From an uncultured bacterium (GTDB taxonomy: Bacteria > Verrucomicrobiota > Verrucomicrobiia > Opitutales > Intestinicryptomonadaceae), in contig CAJMOT010000118.1 of NCBI GenBank assembly GCA_905214995.1, positions 1-6,425 of the forward strand: DNA of 6,425 nt, in the 5' to 3' direction. The notes beneath the pieces were generated by a model. The model worked only from the letters and a program-made list of their open reading frames with translations. It was not told where the DNA came from and made no database searches. Positions 1-5,526 of this stretch are shown in pieces (position 1 is the stretch's first letter; every line of letters starts with the position of its first letter). A program made the position numbers and the translations under genes.

Positions 1-72
1 CCCGCGGCTGTCGCCGCCGCCTTCGGCGCGCTCGCCCTCGGCATTGCCGCGCTGAAACGGAGGAAGGGATAG
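1..72 (+). CDS. C-terminal tail of a PEP-CTERM-anchored exported protein (5' truncated)
   Basis: Frame 1 is open from the window edge to a TAG at 70-72 and encodes 23 residues, PAAVAAAFGALALGIAALKRRKG. This is a hydrophobic Ala/Gly/Leu helix followed by a short basic tail, which is the pattern of a PEP-CTERM sorting signal; the opening Pro would be the last Pro of the Pro-Glu-Pro motif just outside the window. In this family the tail is recognised by an exosortase and the exported protein is processed at the membrane, commonly in species that make exopolysaccharide. Nothing can be said about the main domain. The gene converges on the MFS transporter. The alternative is an ordinary C-terminal membrane anchor, but the basic tail after a short Ala-rich helix favours PEP-CTERM. 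Confidence 0.72.
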   Translation, partial: PAAVAAAFGALALGIAALKRRKG

Positions 73-80
73 TTTGGGAT

Positions 81-109
81 ATGAGGGAGGGGTCTATACG
101 CCCCCTCAT
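81..109 (+). terminator. Possible terminator hairpin after the PEP-CTERM gene
   Basis: ATGAGGG (81-87) pairs perfectly with CCCTCAT (103-109), and two further G-C pairs are possible inside after a bulged A. The hairpin begins 9 nt after the TAG stop, where a terminator is expected. No T-tract follows (ACGCTCTCG), so it is not a textbook intrinsic terminator; it could act with Rho or as a 3'-end stabiliser. Confidence 0.35.
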
Positions 110-282
110 ACGCTCTCGCAGGGCGGCAGTGCCGCTTCTATTGAAAGTGCAAAGCCCCCTTGCGGCGATTGCTTCGCAATTCCCCTATTCCCCCTTGTGC
201 CTGCGGGGAAAAAGCGATTAAAAAGGAATTTTTTAAAGGATTGGCCGGATATCGAACAAAAACCGAACCCCGAGTTTCATTA

Positions 283-325
283 GCCGTTTATTTGATTGCG
301 CGCAGCGCAAATGCGAATAAACGGC
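283..325. repeat. Long near-perfect hairpin
   Basis: GCCGTTTATT (283-292) is the exact reverse complement of AATAAACGGC (316-325). The 23-nt interior contains a second inverted pair, TGCGC around GCA then GCGCA, so the whole stretch can fold as one long stem with small bulges and a 3-nt tip. It lies between convergent genes. The plus-strand sequence after it is pyrimidine-rich (TTCTCTCTTCC) but not a T-tract. It may be a bidirectional terminator or one copy of a dispersed palindromic repeat; the sequence alone does not decide. Confidence 0.6.
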
Positions 326-482
326 TTCTCTCTTCCGCAACGGCTCCGCTGCTGCGATGTTGATTGAAGTTTACTGTGTTCCGAATTTGAAGAGTGCGAA
401 TTAAAGCGAAGGGAATTTTTGCAACCGTCAAATTTGCGCCTTGCATGGAAATTTTTGCGCGCATTCCGCAGGTTTATTAATT

Positions 483-1739
483 TTAATCCCGCAGAGTGCG
501 GTAAGCAAGATACGTCACAAAAAATGAAACGAGCGTGCAAAGCAGCACCCACTCGAAAAATCCGGCATACCCGAGGAACTCTTGAACAGCCCCGCTGAAA
601 AACCCGGGCGCCATTATGCCGAGCGCCATAAACGACGTGTATATCGCGTAGGCCGACGTCTTGTTTTCCCCCTCGGAAGCGCGCATGAGATACACCATAT
701 AACCCGCGAATCCGAAGCCGTACCCGAACTGCTCAAAACATATCAGCGACGCAATTTCCGCGAGCGATTCCGGCAGCGCATGCGCCATGTAAACGTAGAT
801 TGCATTCGGCGCGTTCATCGCTATCGCCATCGGGAAAAGCGCCCTTTTCAAACCCGTTTTCGATACCAAAATTCCGCCGAGCACGCCCCCGCAAAGAAGG
901 GCCGCCGGCGACGCCGCGCCGTACACCAAGCCTATGCTTTCGAGCGGCAGCCCGAGCCCCCCGAGCTCGCGGCCGTGGTAGAGAAACGGCTGGACGATTT
1001 TCAAAAGCTGCGCCTCCGCAAATCTGTAAAACAGCACGAACGCGAGAATCGAAACTACGCCCTTGCGCGCGAAAAATTCCGCGAAAGCCTTCCGCATATT
1101 TGCCGCTACCAGACGCGCGGAGGAACCGGCGCGCCTGGCGTCGGAAGCCGGAGCGGGCAAAACCCTTGAAAAATACGCCGCCGACATCGCCGCTATCGCC
1201 GCGCACAGAAGAAACGCCACCGCCCATCCGCCCGCGGCGGAGTCGAAGAAATCCCTGCATCTGCCCGCTATGACGAGCGTCGCGCCCTGCCCGAACAAAA
1301 CCGCCGCCCTGTAAAAGGCGTTGCGTATGCCTACGAAAAACGACTGCGACTTTTCGTCGAGCGCGAGCATGTAGAAGCCGTCGGCGGCGATGTCGAAAGT
1401 CGCCGACGCGAACCCGAGCGTCCAAAACATCAACGCGCTCGCGGCTATCCACCGCGGCATGAAACCCGCCGCGGCAAGCCCCGCAAAACACGCCGCAAAA
1501 ACCGCCGAGCAGAACAGAATCCACCTGCGCTTGGAAGACACAGAATCGACGAACGGCCCCCACAGCCCCTTCAAAAACCACGGGAGATACAGCCCGCTTG
1601 TGAGCATCGCCGCCTGCGCGTTGCCCACGCCCATTGACATGTAGTAGCCGACGGAGAGCGAGGCTACCACCGCGTTCGGCAGGCCTTCTATAAAATAAAG
1701 CGGGGGCACCCAGGCCCAGTGCGAACGGGTTTTCTGCAT
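483..1739 (-). CDS. AmpG-like major facilitator superfamily transporter
   Basis: This is a 418-residue polytopic membrane protein with about 12 predicted helices, the usual length and form of an MFS permease. The N-terminus (HWAWVPPLYFIEGLPNAVV) resembles the AmpG/PAT branch. The loop GLWGPFVDSVSSKRRW (residues 58-73) matches MFS motif A, and TFDIAADGFYMLAL (114-127) corresponds to the D-I-A-x-D segment typical of AmpG. AmpG proteins carry anhydromuropeptides into the cytoplasm for wall recycling; many homologues in other phyla have unknown substrates, so substrate is left open. The frame extends to 1937, but the extra 66 residues are Arg/Phe-rich and unlike any MFS N-terminus and would run through a terminator hairpin, so I start at the ATG at 1739, with a weak GGCGGA upstream. 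It converges on the PEP-CTERM gene and diverges from the gene at 2355. Confidence 0.87.
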   Translation of the reverse strand: MQKTRSHWAWVPPLYFIEGLPNAVVASLSVGYYMSMGVGNAQAAMLTSGLYLPWFLKGLWGPFVDSVSSKRRWILFCSAVFAACFAGLAAAGFMPRWIAASALMFWTLGFASATFDIAADGFYMLALDEKSQSFFVGIRNAFYRAAVLFGQGATLVIAGRCRDFFDSAAGGWAVAFLLCAAIAAMSAAYFSRVLPAPASDARRAGSSARLVAANMRKAFAEFFARKGVVSILAFVLFYRFAEAQLLKIVQPFLYHGRELGGLGLPLESIGLVYGAASPAALLCGGVLGGILVSKTGLKRALFPMAIAMNAPNAIYVYMAHALPESLAEIASLICFEQFGYGFGFAGYMVYLMRASEGENKTSAYAIYTSFMALGIMAPGFFSGAVQEFLGYAGFFEWVLLCTLVSFFVTYLAYRTLRD

Positions 1740-1776
1740 AAATTTAGGAGTCCGCCGGCGCGCGGTTCGCGTCCGG

Positions 1777-1813
1777 AAAAATAAAAAAGCCGCTCCGAAT
1801 CCGCCGGACCGGC
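1777..1813 (-). terminator. Strong intrinsic terminator in the leader of the MFS gene
   Basis: Read on the minus strand, GCCG (1813-1810), G, TCCG (1808-1805), a 7-nt loop, CGGA (1797-1794), G, CGGC (1792-1789) form an 8-bp GC-rich stem with one G-G mismatch. TTTTTTATTTTT (1788-1777) follows at once. Hairpin plus U-tract is the classic Rho-independent layout and works only in the minus direction. It ends about 37 nt before the transporter ATG. All three minus-strand frames are open through it, so it does not follow a protein stop codon. It must therefore end a noncoding RNA or act as an attenuator within the transporter's own leader. Confidence 0.72.
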
Positions 1814-2012
1814 AAAATGGGAACCCCCGGAATTGCCGTCTTGCCGGGTTGGTTTCGCAGCCTCCAAAAGAAGAGGTGGGCGCTTCCGCCGCGGCTTCTG
1901 TCTTCCGCAATCGAAGGCGGCCTGACATCCGCCGCAACCGGGTCGAGCTCCCGTATTATTGTCATTAAGGCGGGGAACCGGTAGGGCAGTCTCGAACATT
2001 CCAGAGGTTCTG
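1777..2012 (-). ncRNA. Candidate leader RNA or small RNA upstream of the MFS transporter
   Basis: This segment of about 235 nt lies between a candidate minus-strand promoter and the intrinsic terminator. It shows several local pairings: GCGGC with GCCGC around 1931-1916, CCTC with GAGG around 1876-1862, and AACCCGG (1850-1844) with CCGGG...TT (1830-1822, two bulged G). Near its 5' end CTCTGGAAT (2006-1998) can pair with ATTCGGAG (1800-1793), which lies in the terminator loop and 3' arm. That pairing has eight base pairs, one G-T and one bulged G. It could be an antiterminator or the closing stem of a stand-alone RNA. I compared it by eye with common riboswitch cores (TPP, FMN, SAM, cobalamin, preQ1, fluoride) and with SRP RNA and found no match. 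The transcript boundaries are inferred. Confidence 0.4.
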
Positions 2013-2017
2013 CAAGT

Positions 2018-2046
2018 TTTATCCCACGCGCGCGCGCATTTTGCAA
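2018..2046 (-). promoter_or_regulatory. Weak sigma-70-like promoter for the MFS leader
   Basis: On the minus strand TTGCAA (2046-2041) and GATAAA (2023-2018) stand 17 nt apart, each matching four of six consensus positions. The spacer holds an alternating CG run. A start near 2011 would give a leader ending at the terminator at 1777. A TTGAAA lies further upstream near 2074 but has no good partner at 16-18 nt. The call rests on spacing and position only. Confidence 0.3.
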
Positions 2047-2354
2047 CAAAATTTTTAAAGCGCATTTCAAGCCCTCCCGAATTTAACCGCCGGCGGAAAC
2101 GGAAAGGGGACGCCACCCCGCCCCCCAATATTCCGAAACCCCGCGGCGCTTTCCTCCCGAGCGCTTCGCAAGCTCTTTTGAAGAGGTTTCCGCGCTGAAC
2201 GCTCCCGCCCGCCTATGCGAAGTCTTCAAATGGCAAAACTCCGTAAAATTTCCCGATTTGAAAAGGGAAAACCGCAGGCCGGACTGTGGAGAAACCCCGG
2301 GAAGCTCCGAATTTTGGTTTTGCAATCGCGTCTGTACCCGCGCAAAATGGGCGA
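2047..2354. other. Divergent intergenic region, no gene seen
   Basis: The 308 bp upstream of the plus-strand membrane gene contain no convincing coding frame. The one visible structure is a nested inverted repeat: AGCGC (2160-2164) with GCGCT (2192-2196), enclosing CTCTT (2173-2177), TTG, AAGAG (2181-2185). TAAAAT at 2244-2249 resembles a plus-strand -10 box but has no good -35 box. The in-frame GTG at 2286 would lengthen the downstream protein by 23 residues, so part of this stretch may be translated if that start is used. Confidence 0.45.
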
Positions 2355-3023
2355 ATGTTAAAGAAGATTTCGCAGGCCCGCCGAAAGCTCGGGGGATTTT
2401 GGCCGCTGTTGCTGTGGCTGCCCGCATTATGGGTTGGAAAGACGGTCTTTCTCGCCGCAGCCGGAATGCTCGCCGACGCCCAAAAGTTTTTCGAGTTCGA
2501 CCCCAACGCGCCGGAGAGTTCCATAGACGGCATCCTGTACCGCTCGACGGCGTATTGCGTATTTTTTATCCCAACCTTCGCCTACGCGCTTTTCGTGCGC
2601 TTTGCATCTTCGCGCGAAACGCGCTTTGAAAAGCTCGCGTTTTCGCTTCCGCTGGCGGCGCTCTTCGCGGCGGAAGGGGTTATCGCCCTAAGCGTTGCAT
2701 TCGCAACGGCCGACGCCGCGCGCGCAATCGGCTGGGGAACCGGTTTCGCTGCGGCGCTGTGCGCGGAAATGGCCGCACTGTTCGGGGGAATGTGGCTATT
2801 CAGGCTCTACGCGAATCCGCGCAACTCCGGCTTTGCGGCGTCCCTCGGATTTTTGTGCGTCGGCGGGGCGCTCGCGTCTCTGTTTGCCGCCGCGTACCTC
2901 GACGGGTTTTGGGCGCACGCCTATCTGATTTTCGCGTCAGTCGCGGGTGCGGCATTCGCGGCGGACATCTCGTTCAGGGGAATGACGTACAAAATTCTCG
3001 CCCGCGCATTTCGAGCGGAATAG
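2355..3023 (+). CDS. Six-helix membrane protein of unknown function
   Basis: This 222-residue protein has about six hydrophobic segments, near residues 15-38, 66-84, 95-117, 128-150, 158-182 and 188-206. A short basic N-terminus (MLKKISQARRKLGG) and a basic C-terminus (KILARAFRAE) suggest both ends are cytoplasmic by the positive-inside rule. The loop at 41-60 (DAQKFFEFDPNAPESSIDGI) is the longest polar part. I recognise no family, and no catalytic motif stands out; an integral membrane accessory or transport-related role is possible but unsupported. The start is uncertain: the frame continues upstream to a GTG at 2286, but the ATG at 2355 places the basic cap directly before the first helix. 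Neither start has a clear ribosome binding site. It diverges from the MFS gene and converges on queE. Confidence 0.68.
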   Translation: MLKKISQARRKLGGFWPLLLWLPALWVGKTVFLAAAGMLADAQKFFEFDPNAPESSIDGILYRSTAYCVFFIPTFAYALFVRFASSRETRFEKLAFSLPLAALFAAEGVIALSVAFATADAARAIGWGTGFAAALCAEMAALFGGMWLFRLYANPRNSGFAASLGFLCVGGALASLFAAAYLDGFWAHAYLIFASVAGAAFAADISFRGMTYKILARAFRAE

Positions 3024-3025
3024 GG

Positions 3026-3095
3026 GCGCGCGTTTTGAGCGGTCAAAAACCGCAAGGGAAATTTACCTATTCCCCGCCAACCCGCTAACGCGCGC
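3026..3095. terminator. Nested inverted repeats between convergent genes, likely bidirectional terminator
   Basis: Three inverted pairs lie between the membrane gene stop (3023) and the queE stop. The outer pair is GCGCGCGTT (3026-3034) with AACGCGCGC (3087-3095), nine perfect bases, and it overlaps the queE stop codon at 3085-3087. Inside are GCGGT/ACCGC (3039-3043, 3049-3053, loop CAAAA) and GGGAA/TTCCC (3056-3060, 3070-3074). No U-tract follows on either strand, so efficiency is unclear, but the position suits a shared 3' end. Confidence 0.45.
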
Positions 3096-3705
3096 GGTAG
3101 AGCTTGTGCATCTGCCAGCCGACCCTCCATCGCCCCCCGCGCGATACCGCAAATTCGCAGAGCGCCCCGAGCAGCCTTTCGTCCCCCGACCGCGACCACT
3201 CCGGATGCAGCCAAAACGCCTTCGCCCTTCCCGCCTCCTCCGCGAGCCTTTCGCAGTCCGAGAGCTCCCGCGGGTCGGAAATTATGAATTTGAGCTCGTC
3301 CGCCCGCGCGAGCGAGTCCGCGCGCGGCGGGCAAAACAGCTTCGGGCTGAGCGCGACCCACGCGAAATTCGCCCCGCGCCCCTCGGGTATGGGAAGCGTT
3401 CCGGAGGTTTCGAGATGCGCGGAAACAGAGCGCGCAGAAAGCTCGCGCAGAAGCGGGCGGAGGTCGTAAAGGCACGGCTCCCCGCCGGTGACGACCGCGA
3501 TTTCCGCGCCGGACTCCAGAGCGGCGCCGGCGATTTCCCGCGCCGAGAGGATTTCAGACGCCGCGCCCTCCCACGCGCTTTTGCTGTCGCACCATCCGCA
3601 CTTCACGTTGCAGCCGAAAAGCCGTATGAAATACGCCCTCCGGCCCGAATGGATTCCCTCGCCCTGAAAGGACAGGAATTTTTCGGCTATCGCAAACCCG
3701 CCCAT
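3085..3705 (-). CDS. queE: 7-carboxy-7-deazaguanine synthase QueE (radical SAM)
   Basis: QueE converts 6-carboxy-5,6,7,8-tetrahydropterin to 7-carboxy-7-deazaguanine in the cytoplasm, the ring-contraction step of preQ0 and queuosine synthesis. The 206-residue protein opens with MGGFAIAEKFLSFQGEG, the usual QueE start with its F-x-S-x-Q-G-E-G segment. The radical SAM cluster motif C-x3-C-x2-C is at Cys32, Cys36 and Cys39 (GCNVKCGWCDSKSAW), followed by GGEP at 74-77 (SAM binding), ETSG at 99-102, SPK at 120-122, ELKFIIS at 137-143 and a C-terminal QMHKL, all as in the family. Length is typical of the compact form. It starts 16 nt after the queD stop, with no evident Shine-Dalgarno site, so it probably depends on coupling to queD. 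It is the last gene of the operon. QueC and QueF are not in the window. Confidence 0.95.
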   Translation of the reverse strand: MGGFAIAEKFLSFQGEGIHSGRRAYFIRLFGCNVKCGWCDSKSAWEGAASEILSAREIAGAALESGAEIAVVTGGEPCLYDLRPLLRELSARSVSAHLETSGTLPIPEGRGANFAWVALSPKLFCPPRADSLARADELKFIISDPRELSDCERLAEEAGRAKAFWLHPEWSRSGDERLLGALCEFAVSRGGRWRVGWQMHKLYRAR

Positions 3706-3721
3706 GGAAACGAAAAAGAGC

Positions 3722-4153
3722 TTAGCGCGAGAACGCCGCGGAGTTCTTTTTGTCCTCGCTGACCTCGACGCTCACCACGAACGCGCGGGAGCCGGTCTCG
3801 CGCCGGACGAGCGCGTCGAACACTCCGAAGAGCTCGCGCGCGAGCCCCTCGCACGAGCACTCGTCGCAATAGTAAACCTTCCACGCCTCGGGGGCCGCGG
3901 CGACGAGCTTCCGGGCGAGCGGGTCGCCCCTCGAAAGCGCGCAGGCGTGGTCGAGGTTTTCCTCTATCCAAGCCTTCAAAAACTTCAGCTTCCCGAAGTC
4001 CACCACAAACCCGTTCTCGTCGGTGCGCTCGCAGCCGAATGTCACGCGGATGTCCCAGTTGTGGCCGTGGACGAATGAGCAGTGGCCGTCGTGCAGGTGC
4101 TGGCGGTGCGCGAACGGCACGTCGAAATACGTTTTCGTGCAGGTGAGCGTCAC
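3722..4153 (-). CDS. queD: 6-carboxy-5,6,7,8-tetrahydropterin synthase QueD (6-pyruvoyl-tetrahydropterin synthase family)
   Basis: QueD turns 7,8-dihydroneopterin triphosphate into 6-carboxytetrahydropterin, the substrate of QueE. The 143-residue protein has the zinc ligands His16 (FAHR), His29 and His31 (HGHNW) and the catalytic Cys25 in C-x3-HGH. Other family marks are VVDFGKLK (50-57), LDHA with Asp68-His69, and a C-terminal Glu (VSVEVSED). The usual P-T-x-E before the last helix reads CSCE (99-102) here. The frame is open upstream, but the GTG at 4153 is the best start: it gives a normal QueD N-terminus, has GGGGA 9 nt upstream, and overlaps the peptidase stop in GTGA, indicating translational coupling. 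Sequence similarity alone cannot fully exclude a biopterin- or folate-type role, but adjacency to queE supports QueD. Confidence 0.93.
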   Translation of the reverse strand: MTLTCTKTYFDVPFAHRQHLHDGHCSFVHGHNWDIRVTFGCERTDENGFVVDFGKLKFLKAWIEENLDHACALSRGDPLARKLVAAAPEAWKVYYCDECSCEGLARELFGVFDALVRRETGSRAFVVSVEVSEDKKNSAAFSR

Positions 4154-5526
4154 TTTGAAATTTCCCCGAAAAACTTTTTGTAATATGCGGTTCCCCTCTC
4201 GACCATCGCGAGCGAAAACCCCTCGTTGGGCGCGTGCAGGTTGTCGTCGGGCGAGAAGAGGCCGGCCATCACGCAGTCGAGGCCAGTCCGCCGCTTTATC
4301 GCCGATATGAGAGGAATGCTCGCGCCCTCGCGCAGGTACAGCGGCGGATTGCCGAAAACCTCTTCCGCGCACTTGTCAACCGCGGCGAACGCCTTTGAGA
4401 GCCTCATTCCCCGCTCCCCGCGCGGCTCGGCCTTCGGATCCACGAAATAGGCGTTGCCGGACGAATCGTTGTCTATAAACGAAAGCTTTACGCCCTTCGG
4501 GCACCTGTCGAGCATGGCGTATTTCACCGCCGCCAAAGCCCTGTCGGTGTCCTGCCCCGCGACCGTGCGGCAGGATATTTTGCAAAAGCATTCGGAGGGT
4601 ATGATCGACTTCAACCCCTCGCCCTGATAGCCCCCTCCGGCGCCCGAAAATTCAAGGGTAGGCAGAACGCGCATCGCCTCCGGAACGGAATAGCCCTTCT
4701 GGGCGGCGAGGAAGTCGAGCCCAAGCTGCGCTTTTATGCCGGACTCGTCGAACGGGCTCGCGGCAATCTGCCCCCTCTCCCAGTCGGAGAGCTCCGGCAG
4801 CTCTTCGTAAAATTCCGGCACGTTCACCAACCCGTCGGGGGTATGGAGCGACGCGCAAACCTCGAACATCGCGCGGAGAGGGTTGTAAACCGCCCCTCCG
4901 AACATTCCCGAATGGACGTCGGTGTTCGGCCCCCTGAACACGGCTTCGAACCCGCCCATTCCGCGCAGGCCGATAGTCACGATTATCCGGTTTTCGGAGG
5001 CGGCGGAAGTGTCGCTCAAAACCATGTAGTCGTATTGAGAAAACAGCTCCGGACGTGTTTCTACGAGCTTTGAAATCCCGCCGCTGCCGATTTCCTCCTC
5101 GCCCTCAACGGCGATTCCGAAGTCTACGTCGGCGTCCGGATTTTCGGACAGAAATTCGGCAATCCCCCCCAGCAGGCAGGAAAACGGCCCCTTGTTGTCG
5201 GCGGTTCCGCGCCCCCAGATTTTTCCGTCCCGCACCGTCGGCTCAAAAGGCGGAGTTTTCCATTTGCCGAGCGGATCGGCGGGCTGGACGTCGTAGTGCC
5301 CGTAGCAGAGCACGCGCGCCTTCGGCCTGCCCGACGCGCAGTTTCTGCGGGCGAATACGACGGGGTTCCCTCCGGTCTCCATGAGCTCGGAATCAAAGCC
5401 GAGCCCCGCCAAAGTCCGCGAGAGAAATTCGGCGCATTCGCGCGCGCAGGCGGCTTTCGAAGAGTCCGCCGATACGCTTTCAAATTTCACGAGTTTGGAT
5501 ATTAGGCCGAGCGTGTCGAATTTCAT
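4150..5526 (-). CDS. M20 family zinc metallopeptidase (dipeptidase, CNDP/ArgE/DapE-like)
   Basis: This 458-residue cytoplasmic protein has the full M20 active site: GHYDVQP (76-82; His77 metal, Asp79), GRGTADNKGP (105-114; Asp110 bridging metal), EGEEEIGS (141-148; Glu144 base, Glu145 metal), SDTSA (171-175; Asp172 metal) and HAPNEGF (431-437; His431 metal). The dimerisation (lid) domain starts near IGLRGMGGFEAVFRG (185-199) and carries the family's NTDVHSGMFGG (201-211). REGASIP at 399-405 matches the substrate-binding REGGSIP segment. The arrangement fits di- and aminoacyl-peptidases of the carnosinase type better than DapE; substrate is not assignable. The frame is open to 5610, but the ATG at 5526 gives the usual N-terminus and overlaps the upstream stop in ATGA. 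Its own stop overlaps the queD start in GTGA. No Shine-Dalgarno is present; coupling is likely. Confidence 0.92.
   Translation of the reverse strand: MKFDTLGLISKLVKFESVSADSSKAACARECAEFLSRTLAGLGFDSELMETGGNPVVFARRNCASGRPKARVLCYGHYDVQPADPLGKWKTPPFEPTVRDGKIWGRGTADNKGPFSCLLGGIAEFLSENPDADVDFGIAVEGEEEIGSGGISKLVETRPELFSQYDYMVLSDTSAASENRIIVTIGLRGMGGFEAVFRGPNTDVHSGMFGGAVYNPLRAMFEVCASLHTPDGLVNVPEFYEELPELSDWERGQIAASPFDESGIKAQLGLDFLAAQKGYSVPEAMRVLPTLEFSGAGGGYQGEGLKSIIPSECFCKISCRTVAGQDTDRALAAVKYAMLDRCPKGVKLSFIDNDSSGNAYFVDPKAEPRGERGMRLSKAFAAVDKCAEEVFGNPPLYLREGASIPLISAIKRRTGLDCVMAGLFSPDDNLHAPNEGFSLAMVERGTAYYKKFFGEISK

Larger units (their letters stand above)
73..482. other. 410-bp convergent intergenic region with several small inverted repeats, no gene seen
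   Basis: No reading frame here looks like a protein: the short frames are mutually overlapping, rich in Pro, Arg and Ser, and have no recognisable domain. The stretch holds a run of small palindromes: GCGGC/GCCGC at 123-127 and 131-135, ATTGC/GCAAT at 168-172 and 176-180, CCCC/GGGG at 191-194 and 205-208, and a long hairpin at 283-325. The region is AT-richer than its surroundings, especially 360-482. It separates the convergent ends of the PEP-CTERM and MFS genes and probably holds transcription-end signals or a degenerate repeat element. I see no tRNA or other RNA gene. Confidence 0.6.

Noticed and set aside
733..1581. 282-residue minus-strand frame inside the MFS gene
   Set aside because: Arg/Gly/Val-rich shadow frame of the real transporter, with no membrane pattern of its own.
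1740..1937. N-terminal extension of the MFS transporter by 66 residues
   Set aside because: The extra part is Arg/Pro/Phe-rich, unlike any MFS N-terminus, and it crosses an intrinsic terminator. The ATG at 1739 gives a normal family start.
2002..2024. preQ1-I riboswitch look-alike (AGAGGTTCTGCAAG) on the plus strand
   Set aside because: The CCTCT partner needed for the first stem is absent downstream, and the A-rich tail does not match. The similarity to the consensus 5' end is coincidental.
1744..2128. Two overlapping minus-strand frames of 108 and 146 residues upstream of the MFS gene
   Set aside because: Composition is that of random GC-rich sequence, no domain is seen, both run through the terminator hairpin, and neither has a ribosome binding site.
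3104..3762. Plus-strand frames of 121 and 218 residues opposite queE
   Set aside because: They are Arg/Pro/Ser-rich antisense shadows of a clear radical SAM gene.
4154..4372. N-terminal extension of QueD within the peptidase gene
   Set aside because: It lies in another frame of the M20 active-site region, and QueD proteins start near the GTG at 4153, which also has a ribosome binding site and a GTGA overlap.
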